16,132 nt of DNA, taken from the NCBI GenBank assembly GCA_025934595.1, contig JAICXU010000010.1, positions 1-16,132 of the forward strand, written 5' to 3'. The DNA is from Polyangiaceae bacterium. GTDB lineage: Bacteria; Myxococcota_A; Polyangia; Polyangiales; Polyangiaceae. Both the position numbers and the translations under genes were made by a program. The stretch's first letter is position 1, and every line of letters starts with the position of its first letter. The notes under the pieces were generated by a model. It saw only the letters and a program-made list of their open reading frames with translations, ran no database searches and had not been told where the DNA came from. Shown in pieces: positions 1-6,070 of the stretch.

Positions 1-1
1 G

Positions 2-1201
2 ATCGACGAGCCCACGAAGAGGCGTCTCGCCGACATGCGCTTTTCGTGCGACGTCGACGCGGCGGCGGAAGGCACCGTCGTATTTCCGGGCGTCCCCGTC
101 GTGTCGATCGAAGGTCCGTATTGGCAAGCGCAGGTCGTCTCGGCCGTCGTTCGCGCTGCGCTCGGCGCACACACGCTCGCGGCGACGAAGGCATCGCGTT
201 ATGCGCTCGCGGCCGACGGTTGCGAGATCATCGAGTCGGCCGCGGCGACCGCCCATCGGCTCGGCGGCAATCCGCAGATTGCACGCGCGGCGTACGTCGG
301 CGGTGCGAGCGCCACGACGTGCGCGCTTGCCGCTCGTCGCTATCGCATCCCCGTGCGCGCGTCGCTTCCTCTTCGCTTCGCGCACGCCGCCGACGGCGAA
401 AAGAGCGGCTTCGAGTCTTGGCTCGGCGCATCGCAGGATCGAGCCATTTTACGCATCGATCATCGCAATCCGCAGGCATCGGTGCAGGCGGCGATCGACG
501 CCGTGAAGAACCGCGTCGAAGGATCGAGCTGGCACGATCAAGACGTGGCGATCGAAATCGGCGGCGGCGATCTCGTCGAGCTCGCCACGCTCGTCCTCGC
601 CGCGTTCAAGAAAGCGGGCCTCACCGAGCCGGTGCTCGTCGGGTCGGGTCACTGGCTCGACGAGCACGTCATCGCTGATTTTCGCAATCGCGAGGTTCCA
701 TTTTCGGCGTTCATCGTCTCGAGCCTCGAGCTCGGCGAGCCGGGCTGGCTTGCCGACTTCGATCTCTCCGCGATCGAGCGCGGCGGACAATGGGTTCCGC
801 GCATGCGTTTCGGAAAGAATCTCGCGAGCTCGTCCGACCCCGGTCGCAAGGTCACGATCCGCTACATCGACGCCGACGATCGACCGCTCGCCGACGTCGC
901 GCACGCCACGAACGAGCGCATCGGCAGCGCGAAGGATTTGAAATTCATCGAACGCGCGACCGGATTCGCCGCGCGCTTCAAAGCCGCGTCTGGAGCGCCG
1001 CTCCTCTCGAACGTGATGCGCAACGGCAAGCGCGTGAATGCGGCCGAGGACGCGAAAAAAATCCGCGAGCGCGTGAGCGCGGGCCTCTCCGCATTGCCCG
1101 AGCGCTATCGCAGGCTGCGCGCGCCCGCCATTTATCCAGTCGGCGCATCCAGCGCGCTCGCCTCGCTGAAGAGCGAATTGATCGCGGCGGCGCGCGGCTG
1201 A
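2..1201 (+). CDS. Nicotinate phosphoribosyltransferase-like protein, 5' end missing
   Basis: The reading frame is open to the left window edge and already matches the family before the first ATG (position 35), so the gene starts outside the window. The family (PncB/NAPRTase) makes nicotinate mononucleotide from nicotinate and PRPP in NAD salvage. Family features, numbered from the ATG at 35, are the TVVFPGVPVVSIEGP segment (14-28), ESAAATAH..AAYVGGASATT (67-95), RRYRIPV (101-107) and the C-terminal PRMRFGK..DPGRKV part (255-273). Several catalytic positions look replaced. The loop that normally carries the phosphorylated His (GTxAH) reads ASLPL, with Leu113 at the His position. The DTYD motif reads IDHR, and RLDSGD reads EIGGGD. 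The gene may therefore be a divergent or inactive paralogue. It converges on the P450 gene with a 4 bp gap. Family membership is fairly sure; activity is doubtful. Confidence 0.8.
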   Translation: MDEPTKRRLADMRFSCDVDAAAEGTVVFPGVPVVSIEGPYWQAQVVSAVVRAALGAHTLAATKASRYALAADGCEIIESAAATAHRLGGNPQIARAAYVGGASATTCALAARRYRIPVRASLPLRFAHAADGEKSGFESWLGASQDRAILRIDHRNPQASVQAAIDAVKNRVEGSSWHDQDVAIEIGGGDLVELATLVLAAFKKAGLTEPVLVGSGHWLDEHVIADFRNREVPFSAFIVSSLELGEPGWLADFDLSAIERGGQWVPRMRFGKNLASSSDPGRKVTIRYIDADDRPLADVAHATNERIGSAKDLKFIERATGFAARFKAASGAPLLSNVMRNGKRVNAAEDAKKIRERVSAGLSALPERYRRLRAPAIYPVGASSALASLKSELIAAARG

Positions 1202-1205
1202 CGAG

Positions 1206-2699
1206 TCAGATCTGCGCGCGAGGAAGGGCAGGGGGCGTCGCTCGAATTCGCATTCGCAGGCCGCCGCGCGGACGGAGCGTGATGACGGGATCGAGCTCGA
1301 GCTTCGTGAGCGGCAAGAGATCGGCGCTCCAACTTTGCACGATCTTCGCGAGCACGATCTGCGCTTCCATCATCGCGAACGCGTTGCCGATGCACACGCG
1401 CGCGCCGCCGCCGAACGGCAGATACGTGTATTTTGCACGATCTTTCGGATCCACCAGAAAGCGATCCGGATCGAAGCCTTCGGGATTGTCCCAGTGGGCG
1501 GCGTCGCGATGCAGCACGTACGCGCACACGCCGACGACGGCGCCCTTCGGAATCTTGAAGCCGTGGATGAAGTCGTCCTCGAGGGCTTGACGCTCGAAGG
1601 CCCACGCGGGCGGGAAGAGGCGCATCGATTCCTCGAGCACGCGCTTCGTGAGCGCGAGCTTCGGCAAATCTTCGAGGCGCGGCGTGCGGCCTTGCAGCAC
1701 GGTCGCCACTTCTTCGGAGAGCCGTCGCGCGATGTCCGGATGCTTCGACAAAAGAAAGAGCGAGAAGGAGAGCGCGTTCGCCGTGGTCTCGTGACCCGCG
1801 AGGACCATCGTCATGACCTCGTCGCGCAGCTGCTGATCGCTCATCTGCTCGCCGGTGTCTTCGTCTTTCGCGTCCATCAGCATGTCGAGGAGGTCGCCCG
1901 CATTTTTCGTGCGTTTTTCCGCAGAATTTTGCTGATTTCGACGCGCCTCGCGACGCTCGGCGATCACGCGGAAGACCATCTCGTCCAAGATTTTCCGCGC
2001 GCGAAGGAAGCTGCGATTTTTCGGCGTCGGCACCCAGAGCGGAACGTTGACGATCGATTCCGCATAGTCGTTCGCGAAATAAAGCGCGGTGCCGAGCGCC
2101 TTGCCGATCGCCTCCGCCTCGCCCAACAAATCTCGTGAAAGAAGCGTGAGGCCGACGATGTGGAACGTCACCGCCATCATCTCTTCGTGGATGTCGGTCT
2201 CGAATGCGCCGCTCTCGGCACGCACACGCCAGCGGTCGAACATTTTGTCCGTCGCGAGCGTCATCGCGTCGATGAACGACGAAAGGCGCTCGCGATGAAA
2301 CGCGGGCTGCGCGAGCTTGCGTTGCCGCCGCCAAAAATCGCCCTCGCTCGTGAGGAGGCCGTTTCCGAGAATGAGCTTCACGCCGCGGTAATTGCGGCTC
2401 TTCACGTAGTTCTTCGCGTTGTCGAGGAGCACGTGCCGAATCGCCTGCGGATCGTTCAAGACCACGTATTTCAGCGGGCCGAATTTCAGCATCGCCACGT
2501 TGCCGTACTCCTGCGTCACGCGATGAAACATGCCGATGGGATCGCGCCACGCCGTCCACGGATTCGTGATCCTCGTGATGCCGCCCGGACCCGGAGGCTC
2601 CGGCGCATCGCGGCGGACCAATCCGGCAGATTCGTTCGAGAGTGGGGACGAAGTCACGGTGAGAGTGCGATGATGGGAAGTCTGCAATGGAATCCTCAT
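1206..2699 (-). CDS. Cytochrome P450
   Basis: Haem-thiolate monooxygenase, predicted soluble, 497 residues from the ATG at 2699. Visible landmarks are the C-helix WRRQRK (123-128), the I-helix oxygen-activation motif AGHETT (301-306), the K-helix ExxR (E357-R360) and the haem loop FGGGARVCIG with the Cys ligand at 436. Motifs and length resemble bacterial P450s related to the CYP4/CYP110-type fatty-acid or terpene hydroxylases, but the substrate cannot be read from the sequence. No ferredoxin or reductase gene lies nearby, so electron donors must come from elsewhere. A TTG at 2762 would add 21 residues. I prefer the ATG because it leaves a normal divergent promoter gap to the TetR gene with the operator-like repeats inside it; neither start has a clear Shine-Dalgarno. 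Probably repressed by the adjacent TetR protein. Confidence 0.93.
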   Translation of the reverse strand: MRIPLQTSHHRTLTVTSSPLSNESAGLVRRDAPEPPGPGGITRITNPWTAWRDPIGMFHRVTQEYGNVAMLKFGPLKYVVLNDPQAIRHVLLDNAKNYVKSRNYRGVKLILGNGLLTSEGDFWRRQRKLAQPAFHRERLSSFIDAMTLATDKMFDRWRVRAESGAFETDIHEEMMAVTFHIVGLTLLSRDLLGEAEAIGKALGTALYFANDYAESIVNVPLWVPTPKNRSFLRARKILDEMVFRVIAERREARRNQQNSAEKRTKNAGDLLDMLMDAKDEDTGEQMSDQQLRDEVMTMVLAGHETTANALSFSLFLLSKHPDIARRLSEEVATVLQGRTPRLEDLPKLALTKRVLEESMRLFPPAWAFERQALEDDFIHGFKIPKGAVVGVCAYVLHRDAAHWDNPEGFDPDRFLVDPKDRAKYTYLPFGGGARVCIGNAFAMMEAQIVLAKIVQSWSADLLPLTKLELDPVITLRPRGGLRMRIRATPPALPRAQI

Positions 2700-2763
2700 T
2701 GGCGCGAAAACGGAAGGGGCGGGGCGGAGCTCCCATTCCCCAAAAGCGGGGTGCGGCGACAAA

Positions 2764-2783
2764 ACGTGAGACTTCCCTCACGT
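2764..2783. promoter_or_regulatory. Operator-like inverted repeat, site 1 (P450/tetR gap)
   Basis: ACGTGAG-ACTTCC-CTCACGT has perfect 7-bp arms around a 6-bp centre. It lies in the gap between the divergent P450 and TetR genes. A second related copy starts 29 bp further on; the 15-bp cores GTGAGACTTCCCTCA and GTGAGGGTTTCCTCA agree at 12 positions. Size and symmetry fit a TetR-dimer site. The role as binding site of the adjacent regulator is inference. Confidence 0.6.
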
Positions 2784-2795
2784 CCCCCAGGAATG

Positions 2796-2809
2796 TGAGG
2801 GTTTCCTCA
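2796..2809. promoter_or_regulatory. Operator-like inverted repeat, site 2 (P450/tetR gap)
   Basis: TGAGG-GTTT-CCTCA has perfect 5-bp arms around a 4-bp centre. It repeats the core of site 1 in the same orientation (GTGAG..TT.CCTCA). It ends 3 bp before the preferred TTG start of the TetR gene, a position where a bound dimer could block that gene's own expression. Confidence 0.55.
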
Positions 2810-2812
2810 GAT

Positions 2813-3466
2813 TTGTCAAGGGACGCCGGCGCCGGCGAGCTCCCGGCGCGACGAATTCCCGCGCAAGATCGCTCGAAAGCGCGCATGGAGCGAATCCTCG
2901 ACGCGGCCGCCGCGCTCTTCGTGTCGAACGGCTACGACGCGACGACGACGGATCAGATCGCCGAAAAAGCGGAGACGTCGATCGGCAGCATCTACCAATT
3001 CTTTCCGAACAAGCGCGCGATGTTCGATGCGATCGCCGCGCAGCATCTCGCGGATGCGTCACGTCTCTTCGAGGAATTCGTGGGCTTCGATGCGACGTCG
3101 ATCCCGTGGCGCGATCTCTTGCATCGCAGCGTCGATGCGTATGCGCTTTATCACCGACACAACCTCGGCTTCCGAGCGCTTCTTCTCAACTGGAAGCTCT
3201 CGCCCGAGTTCATCGAAGCAGGCGAGAAGCTCAATCGCGACTTCGCGGAGCGAGCCGAGAAAATTTTCGCCGCGCGATCGCATCATGTCTCGAAAGCAAA
3301 GCGCATGGCCGCGGCCACGCTCGCGGTCGAAGTGACCAGCGCAGTCCTCGTGCGAAGCGTGCGCATGAACGACGACGAATCCGCGGATCTCTTCGACGAG
3401 CTCAAATTGCTGCTCGAGCGCTATCTCGCGCCGTATCTCGATCCGCCGAAGCGACAAAAAAAATGA
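2813..3466 (+). CDS. TetR/AcrR-family transcriptional regulator
   Basis: The N-terminal DNA-binding domain is typical of TetR: SKARMERILDAAAALFVSNG, then TTTDQIAEKAETSIGSIYQF with the recognition helix, then FPNKRAMFDAI. The rest is a helical ligand/dimer domain with no recognisable ligand signature. The gene is divergent from the P450 and probably controls both through the repeats at 2764-2809. The frame is open back to an ATG at 2687, but that would add a Lys/Arg-rich tail unlike TetR proteins, put the operators inside the gene and overlap the P450 5' end. A TTG at 2813 (about 217 residues) or a GTG at 2795 is more plausible. The stop codon overlaps the first bases of a large hairpin. Function is sure at family level; the start is uncertain. 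Confidence 0.9.
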   Translation: MSRDAGAGELPARRIPAQDRSKARMERILDAAAALFVSNGYDATTTDQIAEKAETSIGSIYQFFPNKRAMFDAIAAQHLADASRLFEEFVGFDATSIPWRDLLHRSVDAYALYHRHNLGFRALLLNWKLSPEFIEAGEKLNRDFAERAEKIFAARSHHVSKAKRMAAATLAVEVTSAVLVRSVRMNDDESADLFDELKLLLERYLAPYLDPPKRQKK

Positions 3467-3549
3467 ACCGCCAAGTCGCCAAGAACCCCAAGGAGAGGAT
3501 CTGGATCTTCAATCCTTGATCCTTGGCGGCCTTTGCGGCTTGGCGGTTC
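3465..3549. terminator. Large imperfect hairpin, probable bidirectional terminator
   Basis: The arms GAACCGCCAAG (3465-3475) and CTTGGCGGTTC (3539-3549) are perfect complements. Pairing continues inward with a few mismatches through CGC, AAG and CCAAGGA to about 3494/3520. An A-tract (3456-3463) precedes the stem and a T-tract (3550-3555) follows it, so the structure can terminate both the TetR gene and the convergent sodB gene. The sequence style (CCGCCAAG..GCCAAG, read on the other strand as CTTGGCGG) resembles a repeat I recall from intergenic DNA of diverse bacteria. That resemblance is from memory. Confidence 0.7.
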
Positions 3550-3558
3550 CTTTTTACG

Positions 3559-4143
3559 TCAGCCCTTCTTCAAATTCTCGAGCGCGAAGTCCCAGTTCGC
3601 GAGGCTCTTCAGGAACGTCTCGATGTATTTCGGGCGCGCGTTTCGGTAGTCGATGTAATAGGCGTGCTCCCACACATCCATCGTGAGGAGCGCTTTTTGG
3701 CCGTGTTTCATCGGCAAATCCGCGTTCGGCGTCTTCGTGACGGCGAGCTTGCCCTTGTCGAGCACGAGCCACGCCCAGCCCGATCCGAATTGCGTCGCGC
3801 CAGCATCCGAGAATGCGGCGACGAATTTGTCGAACGATCCGAAGTCGCGATTGATGGCGTCGAAGAGATCGCCTTTCGGTTGTCCGCCGCCATTCGGCTT
3901 CATCGAATTCCAATAGAAGGTGTGATTCCAAACCTGCGCGGCGTTGTTGAAGACGCCGCCCTCGCTCGACAGGATGATCTCTTCGAGCGACTTGCTCGCT
4001 TCCGGCTTTCCCTCGGTGAGCTTGTTCAAGTTCGTGACGTAGGCTTGGTGATGTTTGCCGTGATGGAAGTCGAGTGTCTCGGCGCTGATGTGGGGCGCGA
4101 GCGCATCTTTCGCGTACGGCAAATTGGGCAGCGTGAAAGCCAT
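3559..4143 (-). CDS. sodB: Iron superoxide dismutase
   Basis: Converts superoxide to oxygen and hydrogen peroxide, presumably in the cytoplasm because no signal peptide is seen. The 194 residues match the usual length of Fe/Mn-SOD. Metal ligands are H27, H74, D156 and H160, in the motifs HHGKHHQAYV, QVWNHTFYW and MDVWEHAYYIDYRN. The FNNAAQVWNH context with Gln70 is the iron-type arrangement (MnSOD usually has GGG/HxNH here), so Fe is favoured over Mn. The ATG at 4143 is chosen over an upstream in-frame start at 4194. It has an AAGGAG ribosome binding site (4150-4155) 6 nt upstream, and MAFTLPNLPY is the normal family N-terminus. Single-gene unit, convergent with tetR and divergent from the extensin-like gene. 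Confidence 0.96.
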   Translation of the reverse strand: MAFTLPNLPYAKDALAPHISAETLDFHHGKHHQAYVTNLNKLTEGKPEASKSLEEIILSSEGGVFNNAAQVWNHTFYWNSMKPNGGGQPKGDLFDAINRDFGSFDKFVAAFSDAGATQFGSGWAWLVLDKGKLAVTKTPNADLPMKHGQKALLTMDVWEHAYYIDYRNARPKYIETFLKSLANWDFALENLKKG

Positions 4144-4211
4144 GGCGGTCTCCTTGAAAAGAGGGCGGTGTTTGAGGGAGGCGGAGCCTAACATTTCCCC
4201 GTACCAAGAAA

Positions 4212-5078
4212 ATGGGCCGAGGAACGTCCAACGGAAGCGTGCGCCGCCTTGGACTTTTTTTGCTCCTCACTCTGCCGTACGGATGCGGCGAAGCGTTCGG
4301 CGTTCCGGCCCAAGAGGACGCGAAACGGGCTGAAAATGAGCCGATCTCGCGATCCGTGGCTGTCACGACGACTCCCGCGAGCGTGGGCTCGATGCCGGCC
4401 GTTTCACCGGTCGCGGTGCCGCCTTCACCTCCTCCGAAGTCGCCTTATGCGTACGCCGACACCGACCCGTCCGACGATCTCGTGCCCGGGCCGCCGGATC
4501 CGCGCGCGGATTGCGCAGGTGATTTGAAGGCGGCGGGTATCCGCTATCACGCCGCGACGCTCGCCGTGCACACCGAGGGAAAGAAATCGAAGATCACCTG
4601 CGGCGCGCCCGAGGTCGTCCTCTACATGGGCAGCCCCGAGAAGATTTCCTATTCGTCGCCGCCGCTCCTCACGTGCACGATGGCGCTCGCGCTCGCCCGA
4701 TTCGAGACCGTCATCGAAGAAGAGGCAGTCAAGGATTTCGGCAAGCGCGTGAAGAAGATCGATCACCTCGGCACGTACTCGTGTCGTGAGATGGCGAATT
4801 ACCCAGGATGGGTGAGCGAGCACTCGTACGCGAACGCGATCGATCTGGCTGTCTTCACCCTCGAAGACGGCCGCGTCATCAGCGTGCTCAAAGATTTTCA
4901 GAAAACGACGACGGAGCCGACAACAAAAAACGCGCTCTTTTTACGCACGATTTCGCATCGCGCGTACGACGAGGATCTCTTCTCGAACGTCCTCACCGAA
5001 TACTTCGACAGTCTCCACAAGAGCCATTTCCATCTCGACATGAGCCGCTATCGAACCGACGGCACGAGACCGGAGTAA
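4212..5078 (+). CDS. Extensin-C domain envelope protein (putative lipoprotein)
   Basis: 288 residues. A short hydrophobic N-terminus (LGLFLLLTLPYGC) ends at Cys25, a weak lipobox, and is followed by a Pro/Ser/Ala-rich linker to about residue 98. The rest matches the extensin-like C-terminal family: TCGAPEVV, PPLLTCTMALALARFE, then SEHSYANAIDLAVFTLEDG (202-220) and SHFHLDM (271-277). H204, D211 and H274 sit where LAS/VanY-type peptidases place zinc ligands, so a peptidoglycan- or cell-wall-directed hydrolase role is possible. The family itself is poorly characterised, so function is inference. Conserved Cys at 130, 155 and 191 suggest disulfides outside the cytoplasm. Starts 68 bp from the divergent sodB; no operon partner. 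Confidence 0.85.
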   Translation: MGRGTSNGSVRRLGLFLLLTLPYGCGEAFGVPAQEDAKRAENEPISRSVAVTTTPASVGSMPAVSPVAVPPSPPPKSPYAYADTDPSDDLVPGPPDPRADCAGDLKAAGIRYHAATLAVHTEGKKSKITCGAPEVVLYMGSPEKISYSSPPLLTCTMALALARFETVIEEEAVKDFGKRVKKIDHLGTYSCREMANYPGWVSEHSYANAIDLAVFTLEDGRVISVLKDFQKTTTEPTTKNALFLRTISHRAYDEDLFSNVLTEYFDSLHKSHFHLDMSRYRTDGTRPE

Positions 5079-5116
5079 GACCTAGAGACCTAGACCTAGA
5101 CCTAGACCTAGACCTA
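5079..5116. repeat. GACCTA hexanucleotide tandem repeat
   Basis: One GACCTA (5079-5084), the two bases GA, then five perfect GACCTA copies (5087-5116), directly after the stop codon of the extensin-like gene. Each unit junction contains CTAG, a tetranucleotide usually rare in bacterial genomes, so the cluster is compositionally odd. Copy number is likely to vary by slippage. No coding role is seen. Confidence 0.9.
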
Positions 5117-5163
5117 GGTGTGAGTCGAGGTGTTGGTCTCGACGTAGAAGGTGCCCCCACTCG

Positions 5164-5242
5164 CAGGTGCTCGGCTTGCTGCGCAAGCCTGCGCGCCTGC
5201 GGTCTCCCCCAAATCGCCGCCTGCGGCGGCTCAGGGGGAGAC
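5164..5242. repeat. Nested palindromic (REP-like) element
   Basis: Two stem-loops in tandem. The first is GGCTTGC-TGC-GCAAGCC (5173-5189, 7-bp arms), inside outer GCAGG..CCTGC arms (5164-5168 and 5196-5200). The second has GTCTCCCCC (5202-5210) pairing with GGGGGAGAC (5234-5242), and an inner GCCGCC-TGC-GGCGGC (5216-5230). All arms are perfect. No T-tract follows on either strand, so a simple intrinsic terminator is unlikely. It looks like an extragenic palindromic repeat. The stretch 5079-5300 holds no gene I can support. Confidence 0.7.
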
Positions 5243-5300
5243 AAAAGAAATTCGACGCGATTCGCGCAACCTTTCGCGGCGGGCAGTCGATGGGGAGAGC

Positions 5301-5714
5301 ATGAAAACATCGCTCTTCGGATTGGTTCTCGTTTCTGCAGTTTCCGTTCTCGCAGGTTGCAGCGGGAGCTCGATTGGATCGGATGGCTCGTCCGGTTCCC
5401 CGGAAGCGAACGCTCCCTCGGACACGGCTCCATTGTCTTGCCTCGGTGGTAACGATCCGCTCGGCAACCCGAGCGACGCCTGCACGAGCTACAGCTCAAT
5501 GCCCAACGACGAGCGCTCGCAGTGGTGCGCCGCCCCTGGCGAACAAATCGTCGACGAATGTCCGACGGCCAATCTGCTCGCGACCTGCACCTTCACGAAT
5601 CGGCTCGGAGTGAACGTTTGGCATTGGTATGCCGACGATGAAACCGGTCCGGACCTCATGAAACAATCCTGCGACGATTTTCAGGGGGTCTTCGCGCTCA
5701 ATGGATCGCGATAA
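5301..5714 (+). CDS. Small Cys-rich lipoprotein, function unknown
   Basis: 137 residues starting at the ATG at 5301, which has a GGGGAG ribosome binding site just upstream. An in-frame start 150 bp earlier would translate the palindromic repeat and is rejected. The signal peptide MKTSLFGLVLVSAVSVLAGC has a clear lipobox (VLAGC, Cys20), so the mature protein should be lipid-anchored. A Ser/Gly-rich tether follows, then a compact region with six cysteines (47, 61, 76, 87, 96, 124) that could form three disulfides, ending with a VWHWYADDETG segment. I do not recognise the family. The 3' end lies 8 bp from the convergent PilZ gene. Confidence 0.75.
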   Translation: MKTSLFGLVLVSAVSVLAGCSGSSIGSDGSSGSPEANAPSDTAPLSCLGGNDPLGNPSDACTSYSSMPNDERSQWCAAPGEQIVDECPTANLLATCTFTNRLGVNVWHWYADDETGPDLMKQSCDDFQGVFALNGSR

Positions 5715-5722
5715 GCAAAGAC

Positions 5723-6067
5723 CTAAACCTTCGTCGACGTCAGGATGACCGCGCGTTGCGTGAGGAGCTTCTCGATGAGGCCCTTCGAATACGACGACAG
5801 CTCGCGAAACACGACGCCCATGCCCGGCGGATCTTTTTCGACGCGCACGACCTCGCCGATGCCTTCGATCGTTTCGATGTCATCCATGATGACCGTGAAT
5901 CGCAAATTCACGCGTGTGCCGATCTCGAGCGGATGCTCCGATTTGATGAACGCGCCCGTCGCCGAAATGTTCGTGACGTATTCCTGGATGAACGCGTCGA
6001 ACGATTCGAACTCTTTGTTGATGGTGACCCGTTCACCGCCGCGCTTGTCTTCCCGCTTGTCCTCCAC
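5723..6067 (-). CDS. PilZ-domain protein
   Basis: 114 residues, essentially one PilZ domain. Visible features are an N-terminal basic segment (EDKREDKRGGERV) carrying the Arg residues used for c-di-GMP, NISATGAFI (about 33-41) matching the (D/N)xSxxG motif, and GEVVRVEKDPPGMGVVF near the C-terminus. It resembles the PilZ paralogues found in large numbers in myxobacteria. The first Arg motif is not a perfect RxxxR, so binding of c-di-GMP is likely but unproven. The GTG start at 6067 lies 3 bp after the RNase E/G stop codon, so both are very probably one transcript. Convergent with the small lipoprotein gene. Confidence 0.85.
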   Translation of the reverse strand: MEDKREDKRGGERVTINKEFESFDAFIQEYVTNISATGAFIKSEHPLEIGTRVNLRFTVIMDDIETIEGIGEVVRVEKDPPGMGVVFRELSSYSKGLIEKLLTQRAVILTSTKV

Positions 6068-6070
6068 GGC

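Noticed and set aside
2700..2762. TTG start at 2762 for the P450
   Set aside because: No Shine-Dalgarno, the extra residues do not look like a P450 N-terminus, and it crowds the operator region; kept only as an alternative.
2687..2812. Longer start for the TetR gene at ATG 2687
   Set aside because: It would add a Lys/Arg-rich extension unlike TetR proteins, run through both operator-like repeats and overlap the P450 5' end.
1132..2886. Long open frames antisense or shifted to the P450, including a 584-codon frame
   Set aside because: Arg/Ala/Ser-rich translations without motifs, as expected for shadow frames in GC-rich DNA; the P450 motifs fix the real frame.
5087..5116. CRISPR-like tandem repeat
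   Set aside because: Units are 6 bp and contiguous without spacers; it is a simple hexanucleotide repeat.
5202..5242. Strong stem-loop as intrinsic terminator
   Set aside because: No T-tract on either strand after the stem; better described as a palindromic repeat.
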